From: SHLQ01 sp964451305
Lineage (GTDB): Bacteria > Actinomycetota > Acidimicrobiia > Acidimicrobiales > SHLQ01
Assembly: GCA_964451305.1 (NCBI GenBank)
Contig: CAYVHV010000014.1
Span: 1-64,000 of the forward strand
Length of the DNA stretch: 64,000 bases
Direction of reading: 5' to 3'
Under the pieces are notes generated by a model, which was not told the DNA's origin, did no database searches, and worked only from the letters and a program-made list of their open reading frames with translations. The translations under genes and the position numbers were made by a program. Position 1 is the stretch's first letter; each line of letters opens with the position of its first letter. This document shows positions 24,538 to 32,560 of this stretch, piece by piece.

Positions 24538-25239
24538 CTAGCGAAGGCTCCGAGACTCCCTACCAGACATCACGAGGTTGCCAATTTCGGCCATCAGTAC
24601 GTTCGCGTTCTCGATGTGATCGTCGGTGTCGAACCAGATCGGGGACCCGATATTCGCAACGACCTTATGACGTCCAAGTCGTGGCTTTGGTAGCGGCGTT
24701 CCCGGTTGCCACGCTTCGTCAGAGAATGCGAAACCAACGGGAACAACAGCAGCGCCCGCAGCGCGAGCGATTCGAGACACACCGGGACGACCTTGCCCGA
24801 CGCCGCCGACCTGATCTTTGGCTCGGGTGATCCGGCCCTCGGGCATGATCGCTGTGGTTTGGCCGTCGAGGAGCGCGTCGACCATGGTTCGTTCCGCTGT
24901 GTCCTTGTCTTCTTTGCTGAATGGCACACAGCCAATGTTGCGAAAGAACGTGCCGGCGATGGGGTTCGAGAAGAAACGAGAGTTCACCCCGATTCGGCTC
25001 GTGATCCCATAGCGGCCGAGGAGGATGAGCGCTGCGGCAAGGTCGAACAAACTGGAGTGGTTTGCCGCAATGATCACCGGTCGATCGGTTGGGAGCTCGA
25101 TCGTGTCGGGGAGATCGACGAGCGAGCTCAACCGGGCAACGACGTGCGAACCACCGACGGAGATCGCGTAGCGCTTCTCAAAACCTGTGGGAGTGAAGAG
25201 CTCTTTGGCCTCGCCCTTGCCGAACATCGCGGTTTGCAC
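24538..25239 (-). CDS. plsC: 1-acyl-sn-glycerol-3-phosphate acyltransferase family protein
   Basis: Membrane-associated acyltransferase of 233 residues for phospholipid synthesis. Block I is NHSSLFD (the HX4D catalytic pair), block III is MPEGRITR, and block IV corresponds to VVPVGFAF. The start is a GTG at 25239 with TACAAT, an excellent -10 box, seven bases upstream on the minus strand. ATG 25227 is an internal alternative. It diverges from metY. Confidence 0.85.
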   Translation of the reverse strand: MQTAMFGKGEAKELFTPTGFEKRYAISVGGSHVVARLSSLVDLPDTIELPTDRPVIIAANHSSLFDLAAALILLGRYGITSRIGVNSRFFSNPIAGTFFRNIGCVPFSKEDKDTAERTMVDALLDGQTTAIMPEGRITRAKDQVGGVGQGRPGVSRIARAAGAAVVPVGFAFSDEAWQPGTPLPKPRLGRHKVVANIGSPIWFDTDDHIENANVLMAEIGNLVMSGRESRSLR

Positions 25240-25246
25240 GTGGAGG

Positions 25247-25252
25247 ATTGTA
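25247..25252 (-). promoter_or_regulatory. leaderless -10 box TACAAT of the acyltransferase gene
   Basis: TACAAT on the minus strand lies seven bases before GTG 25239. It is the best match to the -10 consensus in the leaderless set. Confidence 0.6.
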
Positions 25253-25331
25253 CGTCGGCCAGATCATGGTGCGCCCTTACCGAGCGGTACGATCTCGCAA
25301 CACCGGATCCTGCCACCTACGGAGGCCACCC

Positions 25332-26627
25332 ATGGTCGAACCTGACTTCCTTGAGTTCTCGACGTTGAGCCTGCACGCTGGCCACCAACCCGACCCGGTC
25401 ACCGGCGCTCGTGCAGTCCCGATTTACTGGTCGACGTCGTACATGTTCGATAACACCGATCATGCCGCAGGCCTGTTCAACCTCGAAGTTCCCGGGCACA
25501 TCTACTCCCGTATCTCGAATCCGACGACCGCTGTTCTCGAAGAACGAATCGCAGCGCTCGAAGGTGGCGTTGGGGCGGTATGTACCGCAAGCGGTATGTC
25601 GGCATTCCATCTCGGGGTGGCGACGCTAATGGGTGCTGGCGGTCATATCGTTGCGGCGCGAAACCTCTACGGCGGCACAGCGAACATCCTCACCCAAACG
25701 CTTCCCCGGTTCGGCATCACCACCACCTTTGTCGATCCCAACGATCCGAGTGCCTTCGAAGCTGCGATTACCGAAGACACACGTCTCGTGTACGGTGAGA
25801 CGCTCGGCAACCCCGGCATCGAGGTCATGGACATCGAAGCGGTGGCCGATGTGGCTCATCGCAACGGGCTGCCGTTGATGGTCGACTCGACCTTTGCAAC
25901 CCCGTATCTCATCAAGCCGATCGAACATGGTGCCGACATCGTCATGCATTCGATCACGAAGTTCATGGGCGGTCACGGTGTTGCGCTCGGCGGCGTGCTC
26001 GTCGATGGAGGACACTTCGATTGGGATGCCACGGGCGGGAAATTCCCAACGATGACCGAGCCATACGACGGGTATCACGGGCTTGCATTCTCCGAAGAGT
26101 TTGGGCCGGCAGCGTTCATCACCCGGGCGAGGGCCGAGGGGCTTCGGGACTTCGGGGCAGCGATCAGCCCCATGAACGCGTTCCAGATTCTTCAAGGTGT
26201 CGAAACGCTGCCCCTGCGTATGGAAAAGCATGTGGCGAACGCCCAGGCGGTCGTGGCGATGCTGCTCGAACACGATGCGGTGAGCTGGGTCTCGCATCCG
26301 AGCGCTCCGACGCATAAGGATCATGAGCTTGCCAAGCGGCTCTATCCAAAGGGCGCCGGCGCGATCCTCAGCTTTGGGGTCAAGGGCGGGCGCGAGGCGG
26401 GCCGCAAGTTCATCGAGTCGGTCAAACTCGCATCGCACCTTGCAAACGTCGGCGACGCTCGAACGCTCGTGGTGCACCCCGGCTCGACCACCCATCAGCA
26501 GATGTCGGCCGAGGCGCTTCGAGTTGCGGGCGTTGGTGAAGATCTCGTCCGTTTATCCGTCGGCCTCGAAGATGAGAAGGACATTCTCGCCGACCTGTCC
26601 CAGGCGCTCCGTGCGTCGCAGCGCTAG
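25332..26627 (+). CDS. metY: O-acetylhomoserine aminocarboxypropyltransferase (sulfhydrylase)
   Basis: PLP enzyme making homocysteine from O-acetylhomoserine and sulfide in methionine synthesis. The 431 residues match the MetY subfamily, with STLSLHAGHQPDPVTGARAVPIY read as its usual opening, SRISNPTTAVLEERIAALE, SGMSA for the phosphate and the Schiff-base Lys in HSITKFMGGHG. The late region GDARTLVVHPGSTTHQQ is shared by Cys/Met metabolism enzymes. GGAGG lies six bases before the ATG at 25332, and an earlier in-frame ATG at 25248 has no such site. Confidence 0.92.
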   Translation: MVEPDFLEFSTLSLHAGHQPDPVTGARAVPIYWSTSYMFDNTDHAAGLFNLEVPGHIYSRISNPTTAVLEERIAALEGGVGAVCTASGMSAFHLGVATLMGAGGHIVAARNLYGGTANILTQTLPRFGITTTFVDPNDPSAFEAAITEDTRLVYGETLGNPGIEVMDIEAVADVAHRNGLPLMVDSTFATPYLIKPIEHGADIVMHSITKFMGGHGVALGGVLVDGGHFDWDATGGKFPTMTEPYDGYHGLAFSEEFGPAAFITRARAEGLRDFGAAISPMNAFQILQGVETLPLRMEKHVANAQAVVAMLLEHDAVSWVSHPSAPTHKDHELAKRLYPKGAGAILSFGVKGGREAGRKFIESVKLASHLANVGDARTLVVHPGSTTHQQMSAEALRVAGVGEDLVRLSVGLEDEKDILADLSQALRASQR

Positions 26628-26639
26628 AGGAGCATCATC

Positions 26640-27449
26640 ATGGAGATCCAATTCCGGGGAGAGCCGGTTCGCATCGCTACCGGCGGCAAGAATCACGACA
26701 ACGACCTGCCGGGGATCGTGTTGATCCACGGTTCGGGTATGGACCGCACCGTATGGCAGCTGCAGAGCCGATGGCTTGCCCACCATGGCTACCGGGTCGC
26801 CGCCATCGACCTGCCCGGCCATGGCCTGAGCGGTGGCGAACCGCTCGAATCCATCGAAGAGATGGGGGAGTGGACCGCAGGAGTGATCCACGAGCTCGGA
26901 CTCGCACCGGCCCACATCGTCGGGTTCTCGCTCGGCACCTACGTGGCGATCGAAGCTGCGGCGCAAGATCCGACGTGTGCAGAGTCCCTGGTCCTGATCG
27001 GCACGGCGTCGTCGATGCCGGTTCACCCCGAACTGCTCACATCGAGCTACGACGATATCCCGCGGGCGAGCCGGCTTATGACGTCATGGGGGATTGGAAG
27101 CAGAGCGCACCGCGGTGGGCACCAATCGCCCGGCACATGGCTTGTGGGCGCGTCTACCGCGCTTGTCGATCGATCGCCGGAGAACGCACTCGGGCACGAT
27201 ATGGCAGCATGTAACGCCTATCAGGGGGCGGTCTCCTCGGCAGCCAAGATTCAAGCTCCGGTCACCTTCGTCCTCGGTACCGAAGACAAGATGACACCGA
27301 TCAAAAAGAGCGGCGATCTCCTCGATGCTGTCGAGAACAAGACCGTTGTTCGGATGGACAAGATCGGTCACATGATGCCGATCGAAGATCCGATCGGGGC
27401 GCGTGTTGCCATCGCCGATGCGACTGGCTGGTCCGGTCAGCGATCCTAG
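26640..27449 (+). CDS. alpha/beta hydrolase
   Basis: Esterase- or lipase-like alpha/beta hydrolase of 269 residues. The oxyanion region is LIHGSGMDRTVW, the strand-turn is AIDLPGHGLS, the nucleophile elbow is GFSLG, the acid is likely in LGTEDKMTP and the His in KIGHMMPIE. GAGGAG precedes the ATG and the gene follows metY by 12 bases, so it is probably cotranscribed. In several bacteria the gene next to metY is homoserine acetyltransferase, also an alpha/beta hydrolase, but this protein is shorter and lacks the MetX GxSMGG elbow. I do not assign that role. Confidence 0.82.
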   Translation: MEIQFRGEPVRIATGGKNHDNDLPGIVLIHGSGMDRTVWQLQSRWLAHHGYRVAAIDLPGHGLSGGEPLESIEEMGEWTAGVIHELGLAPAHIVGFSLGTYVAIEAAAQDPTCAESLVLIGTASSMPVHPELLTSSYDDIPRASRLMTSWGIGSRAHRGGHQSPGTWLVGASTALVDRSPENALGHDMAACNAYQGAVSSAAKIQAPVTFVLGTEDKMTPIKKSGDLLDAVENKTVVRMDKIGHMMPIEDPIGARVAIADATGWSGQRS

Positions 27450-27512
27450 AATTTGCGATCGGTCGACGCCGCTCGTAACCGATTGAGTCCTCGGAGGGAG
27501 GGTTGATCGGCC

Positions 27513-27518
27513 TAGCGT
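27513..27518 (+). promoter_or_regulatory. leaderless -10 box TAGCGT
   Basis: TAGCGT is six bases before the GTG start at 27525. A purine-rich GGAGGGAGGG lies 22 bases further up, too far to act as a ribosome site. Confidence 0.5.
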
Positions 27519-27524
27519 GGTCTC

Positions 27525-28280
27525 GTGGAAATTTTTGGAGTCATCAACGCATCTCCCGACTCACTCGCCGACTTCTCGGTAGCAACAACTCCCGAGGCTG
27601 CTCGGGCGTACGCCGAGGAGTTGCTCGCAGCTGGTGCTGATCACATCGATCTCGGCGGGCAGGCGAGCCATGGTGGGGCAGCGGTGGTCACGTCCGATCA
27701 AGAGTGGGCGATCCTCGAAGGCCCGCTGCGCGCCATTGCCGAACTCGACGTCACGATCTCGGTAGATACCTGGCAGGTCGAGACGGCCCGTCGCGCGTTC
27801 GACGCTGGGGCGTCGGTGCTCAACGCCGCAGATGCGCTCCAAGATCCGGCGATGCTCGAGTTCGCAGCCGAGCGCGAATGCGACATCGTGCTGCCGTTTA
27901 TGTTGGGCCCTGATCCGCGCCACCTCAAACACGTCGAGGGAGATCCGGTGGAAGTCATGATCTCGTGGTTCGGTGAGCGCCTCAAGGAGATGGACGCCTA
28001 CGGCATTCGAGAGCGCTGCTATCTCGACCCCGGCACGGGGTTCGGGCCAGCGCACTGGGACTGGGAAATGCGAGCGGAATACCAACGCAAGATCTACACC
28101 GGTCTCGACCGACTTCGGGTCTTCGATCTGCCGATCTACGTACCGGTGCCGTGGAAGCAAACACCCGACCGTATGGAGCTGCTGGACATCGCGCTCTCGC
28201 ACAACCTGGATTACACGAGGTCGCATTATCCAGCGCAGGTACGCGAGCGGCACAACGCCCTCAATCCGATCGACTCGTGA
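27525..28280 (+). CDS. dihydropteroate synthase-like (pterin-binding TIM barrel) protein
   Basis: TIM-barrel protein of 251 residues related to FolP. The opening GVINASPDSLADFS matches the NxTPDSF motif. GADHIDLGGQAS stands where FolP has DIGGEST, SVDTW carries the barrel Asp, VLNAADA the Asn, and YLDPGTGFG the second pterin Asp motif. The late FolP lysine and RVHD motifs are not clear, although YTRSHYP may replace the latter. No other folate gene is near. It may be a FolP paralogue with a different pterin or one-carbon substrate rather than the main folate enzyme. Confidence 0.72.
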   Translation: MEIFGVINASPDSLADFSVATTPEAARAYAEELLAAGADHIDLGGQASHGGAAVVTSDQEWAILEGPLRAIAELDVTISVDTWQVETARRAFDAGASVLNAADALQDPAMLEFAAERECDIVLPFMLGPDPRHLKHVEGDPVEVMISWFGERLKEMDAYGIRERCYLDPGTGFGPAHWDWEMRAEYQRKIYTGLDRLRVFDLPIYVPVPWKQTPDRMELLDIALSHNLDYTRSHYPAQVRERHNALNPIDS

Positions 28281-28324
28281 TCGCTCCAACTGCGTCTGTG
28301 GCTAGGGTTCTCGACCGCTGCCTC

Positions 28325-28330
28325 TAACCT
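28325..28330 (+). promoter_or_regulatory. putative -10 box of the alpha-glucosidase gene
   Basis: TAACCT lies about 41 bases before ATG 28372, giving a short leader that contains a good AAAGGAG ribosome site. No convincing -35 box is seen. Confidence 0.3.
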
Positions 28331-28371
28331 GTCCCAAGAGAACGATCGAGCGCAGTTTCAAAGGAGCGGTC

Positions 28372-29988
28372 ATGTCGGATCAGACAGAAGAGCAGTGGTG
28401 GCGAACCGGTGTTGTGTACCAGGTGTATGTGCGGTCATTCGCTGACGGCAACGGTGACGGAACCGGCGACGTGGCTGGTCTGCGTAGTCGTCTCGGCTAT
28501 CTGAGCGCACTCGGCGTCGACGCGCTGTGGATCAACCCGTGGTACGCGTCGCCGCTTCGCGACGGCGGCTACGACGTGGCGGATTACCGCAAAATTGATG
28601 AACGTTTCGGGACGACCGAAGAGGTCGAGACGTTCATTTCGGAGGCGCACGATTACGGCATCAAGGTGATTGCTGATCTCGTACCGAACCACACCTCGAG
28701 CGATCACGCGTGGTTTCAAGAAGCGCTCGCTGCAGAACCTGGTAGCCCCGAACGCGATCGCTATGTGTTCCAACCGGGCAAGGGCGAAGATGGCGAGCTT
28801 CCACCCACGGACTGGACGGCGGTCTTTGGTGGGTCGGCGTGGGAACCGGTCGGTGACGGCTGGTGGTACCTCCATATCTTCGATGTGTCGCAGCCCGACC
28901 TGAACTGGGAGAACGAGGAGGTTCGAGCCGAGTTCGACAGCGTGTTCCGCTTCTGGCTCGATCGTGGGATCGATGGTTTCCGCATCGACGTCGCACACGG
29001 ATTGGTCAAGGACCGGACGTTTCCCGATGTTGGACGTGTCGGCGCGATTCTCGAGAGCGAACGGGTCGCGAACCATCCCTTCTGGGACCGCGATGGCGTC
29101 CACGAGATCAACCGTCGCTGGCGCAGGGTGCTCGATGAGTATGAGAACCGCATGATGGTCGCAGAGGCATGGGTCGCCGCTGACCGGCTACCGCTCTACT
29201 TGCGCCCTGACGAATACCATCAGTCCTTCAACTTCGATCTGTTGACCACCGATTGGGATGCATCGGAGTTCGCTGCGGTCATCGAGACATCGGTCGAGGC
29301 AGCCGAGAAGATTGGCGCAGCCTCGACGTGGGTGCTTTCGAACCACGATGTGATGCGTCACGCAACGCGCTATGGCCTGGCGAAGGGTACGGCCTGGCGC
29401 AAGTGGCCAATGACCGGGCCGGTCGAGGCGCTCGACGTGGAACTTGGGAACAGACGTGCGCGAGCTGCGTGTCTCATCACGATGGCGCTTCCAGGATCGA
29501 CGTACGTGTACCAAGGCGAAGAGCTGGGCTTACCGGACGTGTGGGATCTGCCCGAGGACGTTCTCGACGACCCGACGTGGTTGCGTTCGGGCAAGACCGA
29601 AAAGGGTCGAGACGGAAACCGCGTTCCGATCCCTTGGAAGGAGAGCGGCCCCTCGTTCGGCTTTGGTGATGGCGGGTCATGGCTGCCTCAACCCGACACG
29701 TTCGGCGCACTCAGTGCGGAAGCCCAAGAGGGTGATAGCACATCGATGCTGGCGTTGTACCGGGAGGTAATCGAAGCGCGAAAACAGCACCTCATTGCTG
29801 ACCAGCGCTTCGAGATCGTCGAACTGGGCAAGGACGTATTGTCGTTCCAGCGGGGCGATGTTCACGTCATTGTGAACATGTCAGCATCGGCGATCGACCT
29901 CCCAGCTGGCGAGATTATCGTCTCATCACTGCCGGGCGTGACGACGACCCTCGAGCCGGAAACTGCGGTGTGGATGAGGGCAAACTGA
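28372..29988 (+). CDS. alpha-glucosidase, GH13 family
   Basis: Cytosolic glycoside hydrolase of 538 residues acting on alpha-glucosides such as maltose or isomaltose. GH13 regions are all present: region I DLVPNHTS, region II GFRIDVAH with the nucleophile Asp, region III MVAEAW with the acid Glu, and region IV WVLSNHD with the third Asp. The start VVYQVYVRSFADGNGDGTGD and the GGYDVADYR segment fit the GH13 alpha-glucosidase/oligo-1,6-glucosidase group. AAAGGAG precedes the ATG. No transporter for sugars adjoins it. Confidence 0.92.
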   Translation: MSDQTEEQWWRTGVVYQVYVRSFADGNGDGTGDVAGLRSRLGYLSALGVDALWINPWYASPLRDGGYDVADYRKIDERFGTTEEVETFISEAHDYGIKVIADLVPNHTSSDHAWFQEALAAEPGSPERDRYVFQPGKGEDGELPPTDWTAVFGGSAWEPVGDGWWYLHIFDVSQPDLNWENEEVRAEFDSVFRFWLDRGIDGFRIDVAHGLVKDRTFPDVGRVGAILESERVANHPFWDRDGVHEINRRWRRVLDEYENRMMVAEAWVAADRLPLYLRPDEYHQSFNFDLLTTDWDASEFAAVIETSVEAAEKIGAASTWVLSNHDVMRHATRYGLAKGTAWRKWPMTGPVEALDVELGNRRARAACLITMALPGSTYVYQGEELGLPDVWDLPEDVLDDPTWLRSGKTEKGRDGNRVPIPWKESGPSFGFGDGGSWLPQPDTFGALSAEAQEGDSTSMLALYREVIEARKQHLIADQRFEIVELGKDVLSFQRGDVHVIVNMSASAIDLPAGEIIVSSLPGVTTTLEPETAVWMRAN

Positions 29989-30026
29989 GCGCCTTTCCGA
30001 CACGTTGTGAAATCTGACCACACCCC

Positions 30027-30054
30027 TTGAGATATCCAAGAAACTCTGTACTAT
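30027..30054 (+). promoter_or_regulatory. strong promoter before a structured region
   Basis: TTGAGA (30027-30032), a 16-base spacer and TACTAT (30049-30054) make one of the best full promoters in the window, with TG directly before the -10 box. The start would be near 30061, about 175 bases before the next start codon. Confidence 0.6.
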
Positions 30055-30058
30055 GTTC

Positions 30059-30218
30059 TTTGGGTCTAAAGCCCAAAACATTCGGCGGCGAGTGCCGAAT
30101 GTGGCGGAAAAGGCGGGAAAAGGCGGGAAAGTAGCTCGGGGGTTGGTCTTGGCCGGCCCCCGATCTATGCGTTCGGGGGCATGTGTCGGTCCGGCGAACC
30201 CTGTAATTGGTCGGGTTC
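30059..30218 (+). ncRNA. candidate structured leader or small RNA, unassigned
   Basis: This gene-free stretch has four perfect stems in order. They are TTTGGG/CCCAAA (30059-30064, 30072-30077), ACATTCGGC/GCCGAATGT (30078-30086, 30094-30102), TCGGGGG/CCCCCGA (30136-30142, 30157-30163) and GAACCC/GGGTTC (30196-30201, 30213-30218). Between stems two and three are three tandem copies of GGCGG(G)AAAA (30103-30131). It lies just after a strong promoter and before a TetR-like gene that seems to have its own leaderless start. I do not recognise a known RNA family. A regulator binding the palindromes as DNA is the other reading. Confidence 0.4.
30103..30131 (+). repeat. three tandem GGCGG(G)AAAA units
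   Basis: GGCGGAAAA, GGCGGGAAAA and GGCGGGAAAG follow each other without gaps between two hairpins of the structured region. Confidence 0.8.
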
Positions 30219-30223
30219 CCAGC

Positions 30224-30229
30224 TACCGT
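30224..30229 (+). promoter_or_regulatory. leaderless -10 box TACCGT of the TetR-like gene
   Basis: TACCGT lies seven bases before ATG 30237. An in-frame ATG or GTG further up at 30207 would place this box inside the coding region. Confidence 0.45.
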
Positions 30230-30236
30230 TGTGGCT

Positions 30237-31010
30237 ATGGCAAGAAACCGGCGGTCCGCAGAAGAAACCCGCCGGCTTATGGTCGAGGCAGGCCTTGAGA
30301 TGCTCCAGCAGCACGGCCTGACCCTCGGGCTTGGTCAGCTCACTCTCGAGGCAGCGTGCATCGAAAAAGACATCGCTCGATCGTCGAGCCATTCGGCGTG
30401 GGCGATCGATGACAGGTTCTCTCCCCAAGAGAAGTTTCAGCGTGAAGTCGTCAAGTCCTGGCTCTTTGATCGAGAAGGCACCCTGTTCGCTGGGGCCGCA
30501 GCTGATGCGGTTGCGAAGCTCTTCGAGGACGGCGAACGCCCGACACCAAAAGAAGTGATTCGCGCCGGTGGTCAAGCTGCCCTCGATGTTGGGATGCGGA
30601 GCGCTGAACAAGGTGGCGACTTTCTCTCCACCGACCTTGCGTTGCGGTACTCGATCGCATCACAGCCGCACGGCGAACGAGATCCAGAGATGCTCGGCTG
30701 GTTGTCATCGGGCGAACGTTCGAATCGAAAGGCCCGTGTCGAAGACACCTACAAGCCATTCGCCAAGACCATTGGCTACGAAGCCAAGCCGGAATTTGGC
30801 GATGCTGCCTACGAGATCTATTCGGTTGTGGTCGCGTCCCTCGTCGAGGGGCTTTCGTTGCGCTCGATGCTGTTGCCAGAGCTGGAAATCACCGAGCCCA
30901 TCCCGGGGACCGAAGAGGATCGCGTTCCGGCCAACGTACTGGGCGCCTGCCTCGAAGCGCTCGTCCCCGTCTTCTTCAATCCAATAGAGGACGACTCACA
31001 ACCCGAGTGA
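30237..31010 (+). CDS. TetR-like transcriptional regulator
   Basis: Probable DNA-binding regulator of 257 residues. The N terminus RNRRSAEETRRLMVEAGLEML has the spacing of the first TetR helix, read here in parts (SAEETRR, AGLEML). The helix-turn-helix (about 25-60, LGQLTLEAACIEKDIARSS) is atypical and the expected aromatic residues before the recognition helix are replaced. The C-terminal part is helical with a large pocket domain. It lies after the structured region at 30059-30218 and may bind those palindromes. Its tail overlaps the convergent HAD gene by 15 bases. Confidence 0.6.
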   Translation: MARNRRSAEETRRLMVEAGLEMLQQHGLTLGLGQLTLEAACIEKDIARSSSHSAWAIDDRFSPQEKFQREVVKSWLFDREGTLFAGAAADAVAKLFEDGERPTPKEVIRAGGQAALDVGMRSAEQGGDFLSTDLALRYSIASQPHGERDPEMLGWLSSGERSNRKARVEDTYKPFAKTIGYEAKPEFGDAAYEIYSVVVASLVEGLSLRSMLLPELEITEPIPGTEEDRVPANVLGACLEALVPVFFNPIEDDSQPE

Positions 31011-31469
31011 GATCTCGCGTGCGAACGTGAGGAGCTCCTCCACGTGTGAGTTGGTGAACCCGATCGACGGCGTTGTCTGCACGAGCGTCGTCGGAATCGT
31101 TTCGTTTCGTTTCGACGCCCACGAGTAGGCATCGTCGTAGAGGTCGTCGTCAATCCACGCCGCTGGGCGGGCGCCTACCCAATGCTTGACCGAGTCGAGT
31201 TTGCGGGTTTGGGTCTGGCCACGGACAAAGGAGATGACCGGCAAAGGATCGAGGCCGAGGGCTGGGCACAGTGCCTGGTTCGCGTAGTGCTCCCACGTGG
31301 TAGCCCATACGAGATCGAACGCTTCGGCCAGCCGTTGTAGCCGCGGAGCGTGAGCATCGGTCCAGACCACCCAGAACCCGCCCAACTCACGTTCTTCGAA
31401 GTCGGCCGGCGGCGTCATGCCATAGGGGGAAAGGACTCCACCGACGTCGAGCAGAAGGTAGGGGCGCAT
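30996..31469 (-). CDS. HAD-like hydrolase family protein
   Basis: Small protein of 157 residues starting RPYLLLDVGGVLSPYG, which resembles HAD motif I, although the usual DxD is DVGG, so the second Asp is missing. WATTWEHYAN looks like motif II and AAWIDDDLYDD like the acidic motif IV. The loss of the second Asp suggests altered or no phosphatase activity. ATG 31469 is chosen because TACCTT stands six bases upstream on the minus strand. A longer frame would run across msrB. Confidence 0.7.
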   Translation of the reverse strand: MRPYLLLDVGGVLSPYGMTPPADFEERELGGFWVVWTDAHAPRLQRLAEAFDLVWATTWEHYANQALCPALGLDPLPVISFVRGQTQTRKLDSVKHWVGARPAAWIDDDLYDDAYSWASKRNETIPTTLVQTTPSIGFTNSHVEELLTFAREISLGL

Positions 31470-31475
31470 TTGCCC

Positions 31476-31481
31476 AAGGTA
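31476..31481 (-). promoter_or_regulatory. leaderless -10 box TACCTT of the HAD-like gene
   Basis: TACCTT on the minus strand lies six bases before the ATG at 31469, in the short gap after msrB. Confidence 0.5.
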
Positions 31482-31494
31482 GCGGCTCGTCAGG

Positions 31495-31923
31495 TCAGCG
31501 GGGTTCGAGGACGATCGAGGCTGAGTTGATGCAGTACCTGGTGTCTTTGCCGCCTTGCCCGTCGGGGAAGACATGGCCGAGGTGCGCGCCGCAGTCGGCG
31601 CAAAGCGTTTCAGTGCGTGGAATGCCGTATGCCCAGTCAGAGTCCTCGGCGATGGCCTCTTCACTGACCGGCGCGTTAAATCCGGGCCACGGCGAACCGC
31701 TTGCATCGAGCTTGTTCTCGCTATCGAAGAGCTCTGCGTTGCAAACCCGGCAGTGATACGTGCCAGTGGTGGTCGTACCCAGGTATTCGCCCGTGTACGG
31801 CTCTTCGGTACGGCCGAGATGCGCCACCTGATACTGCACGGGCGTCAATTTCTCGCGCAGCTCATCTTCGGAGTATTTAGTAATTCGAGGCTTCTTTGCA
31901 AAGAGTCGCTTCAATAGCTTCAT
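31495..31923 (-). CDS. msrB: peptide-methionine (R)-S-oxide reductase
   Basis: Repairs methionine-R-sulfoxide in proteins. The catalytic Cys is in TRYCINSAS. Zinc-binding pairs are CRVCN and CADCG. The family segment HCRVCNAELFDSENKLDASGSPWPGF (parts: LFDSENK, SGSPWPGF) and HLGHVFPDG are present. The ATG at 31923 gives 142 residues with a basic start (KLLKRLFAKK). A longer frame from 31965 lacks support. msrA, the S-epimer partner, is 3.4 kb away. Confidence 0.93.
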   Translation of the reverse strand: MKLLKRLFAKKPRITKYSEDELREKLTPVQYQVAHLGRTEEPYTGEYLGTTTTGTYHCRVCNAELFDSENKLDASGSPWPGFNAPVSEEAIAEDSDWAYGIPRTETLCADCGAHLGHVFPDGQGGKDTRYCINSASIVLEPR

Positions 31924-31987
31924 ACATAGAGAAACCGGGTGAGGTATCCAACTTGTTCCACCCATCTCCCGCGGGCGCAGAATCTGG

Positions 31988-32446
31988 CTAGGCGGCTCGT
32001 TTGGTTACGTCGGGGCGATCGGGAGCGATGAATTCGTGGAGGTACCGCCACTCTGGGTCATCTTCACCGGAAAGCTCCATGCCTCGCTCACGGACGATCG
32101 ACGGTGCCGATAGCAGCGCCTCGGCCAAGCTTTGAGTTCGGGAACCGTAGAAACTCAGTTCCCACCGGCCGTGAGAACACACTCGACTCATCGGGAAGAA
32201 CCCGGCGTCTTCGGCAGCTTCGATAACCGCGTCCTCGAACTCGTAGAACCATGTCGCTTCGTCCGGGCTCGCAAGGCCGTCTTCGCCTGGCTCATCCATC
32301 ATGACGCCGAGAAGATGTAGGTACGGCGCTTCCCGTTGTGGGCCAACGTCGACGAGCCCTCGGTTGTAGAGGACGCTGGCGCTTTTGCCGTCGTCGGTTT
32401 GGGCCTGGTACATCTGCCACGCCTGTGGAACCTGATTCGAACGCAT
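31988..32446 (-). CDS. DUF695-like hypothetical protein
   Basis: Soluble protein of 152 residues. The layout, an opening WQMYQAQTDDGKSASVLYNRGL (parts: YQAQTDDGK, SVLYNRGL), then APYLHLLGVMMD and a late FYEFEDAV and SRVCSHGRWELSFYG, resembles DUF695/RraB-like proteins, some of which act on ribonuclease E. No catalytic motif is seen. Function is not assigned. Confidence 0.6.
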   Translation of the reverse strand: MRSNQVPQAWQMYQAQTDDGKSASVLYNRGLVDVGPQREAPYLHLLGVMMDEPGEDGLASPDEATWFYEFEDAVIEAAEDAGFFPMSRVCSHGRWELSFYGSRTQSLAEALLSAPSIVRERGMELSGEDDPEWRYLHEFIAPDRPDVTKRAA

Positions 32447-32544
32447 GGAGACAAATCGGCGCGAGCTACCCGGTTCTTGAATAGAAGGTCATATGACACC
32501 CAATGTGAGGCATCGGACCCCTAAGGGCCCTCACTACATCTGCC

Positions 32545-32550
32545 GATAAT
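32545..32550 (+). promoter_or_regulatory. -10 box GATAAT
   Basis: GATAAT matches the -10 consensus at five of six bases and lies ten bases before ATG 32561, giving a leader of only about four bases. Confidence 0.5.
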
Positions 32551-32560
32551 TACTGGGACG

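Noticed and set aside
26640..27449. Homoserine O-acetyltransferase (MetX) next to metY
   Set aside because: The protein is too short and has GFSLG rather than the MetX elbow, so only a general alpha/beta hydrolase call is supported.
30190..30222. tRNA-like arm (GAACCC loop GGGTTC)
   Set aside because: No acceptor stem, anticodon arm or CCA context fits around it. It is kept only as one stem of the structured region.
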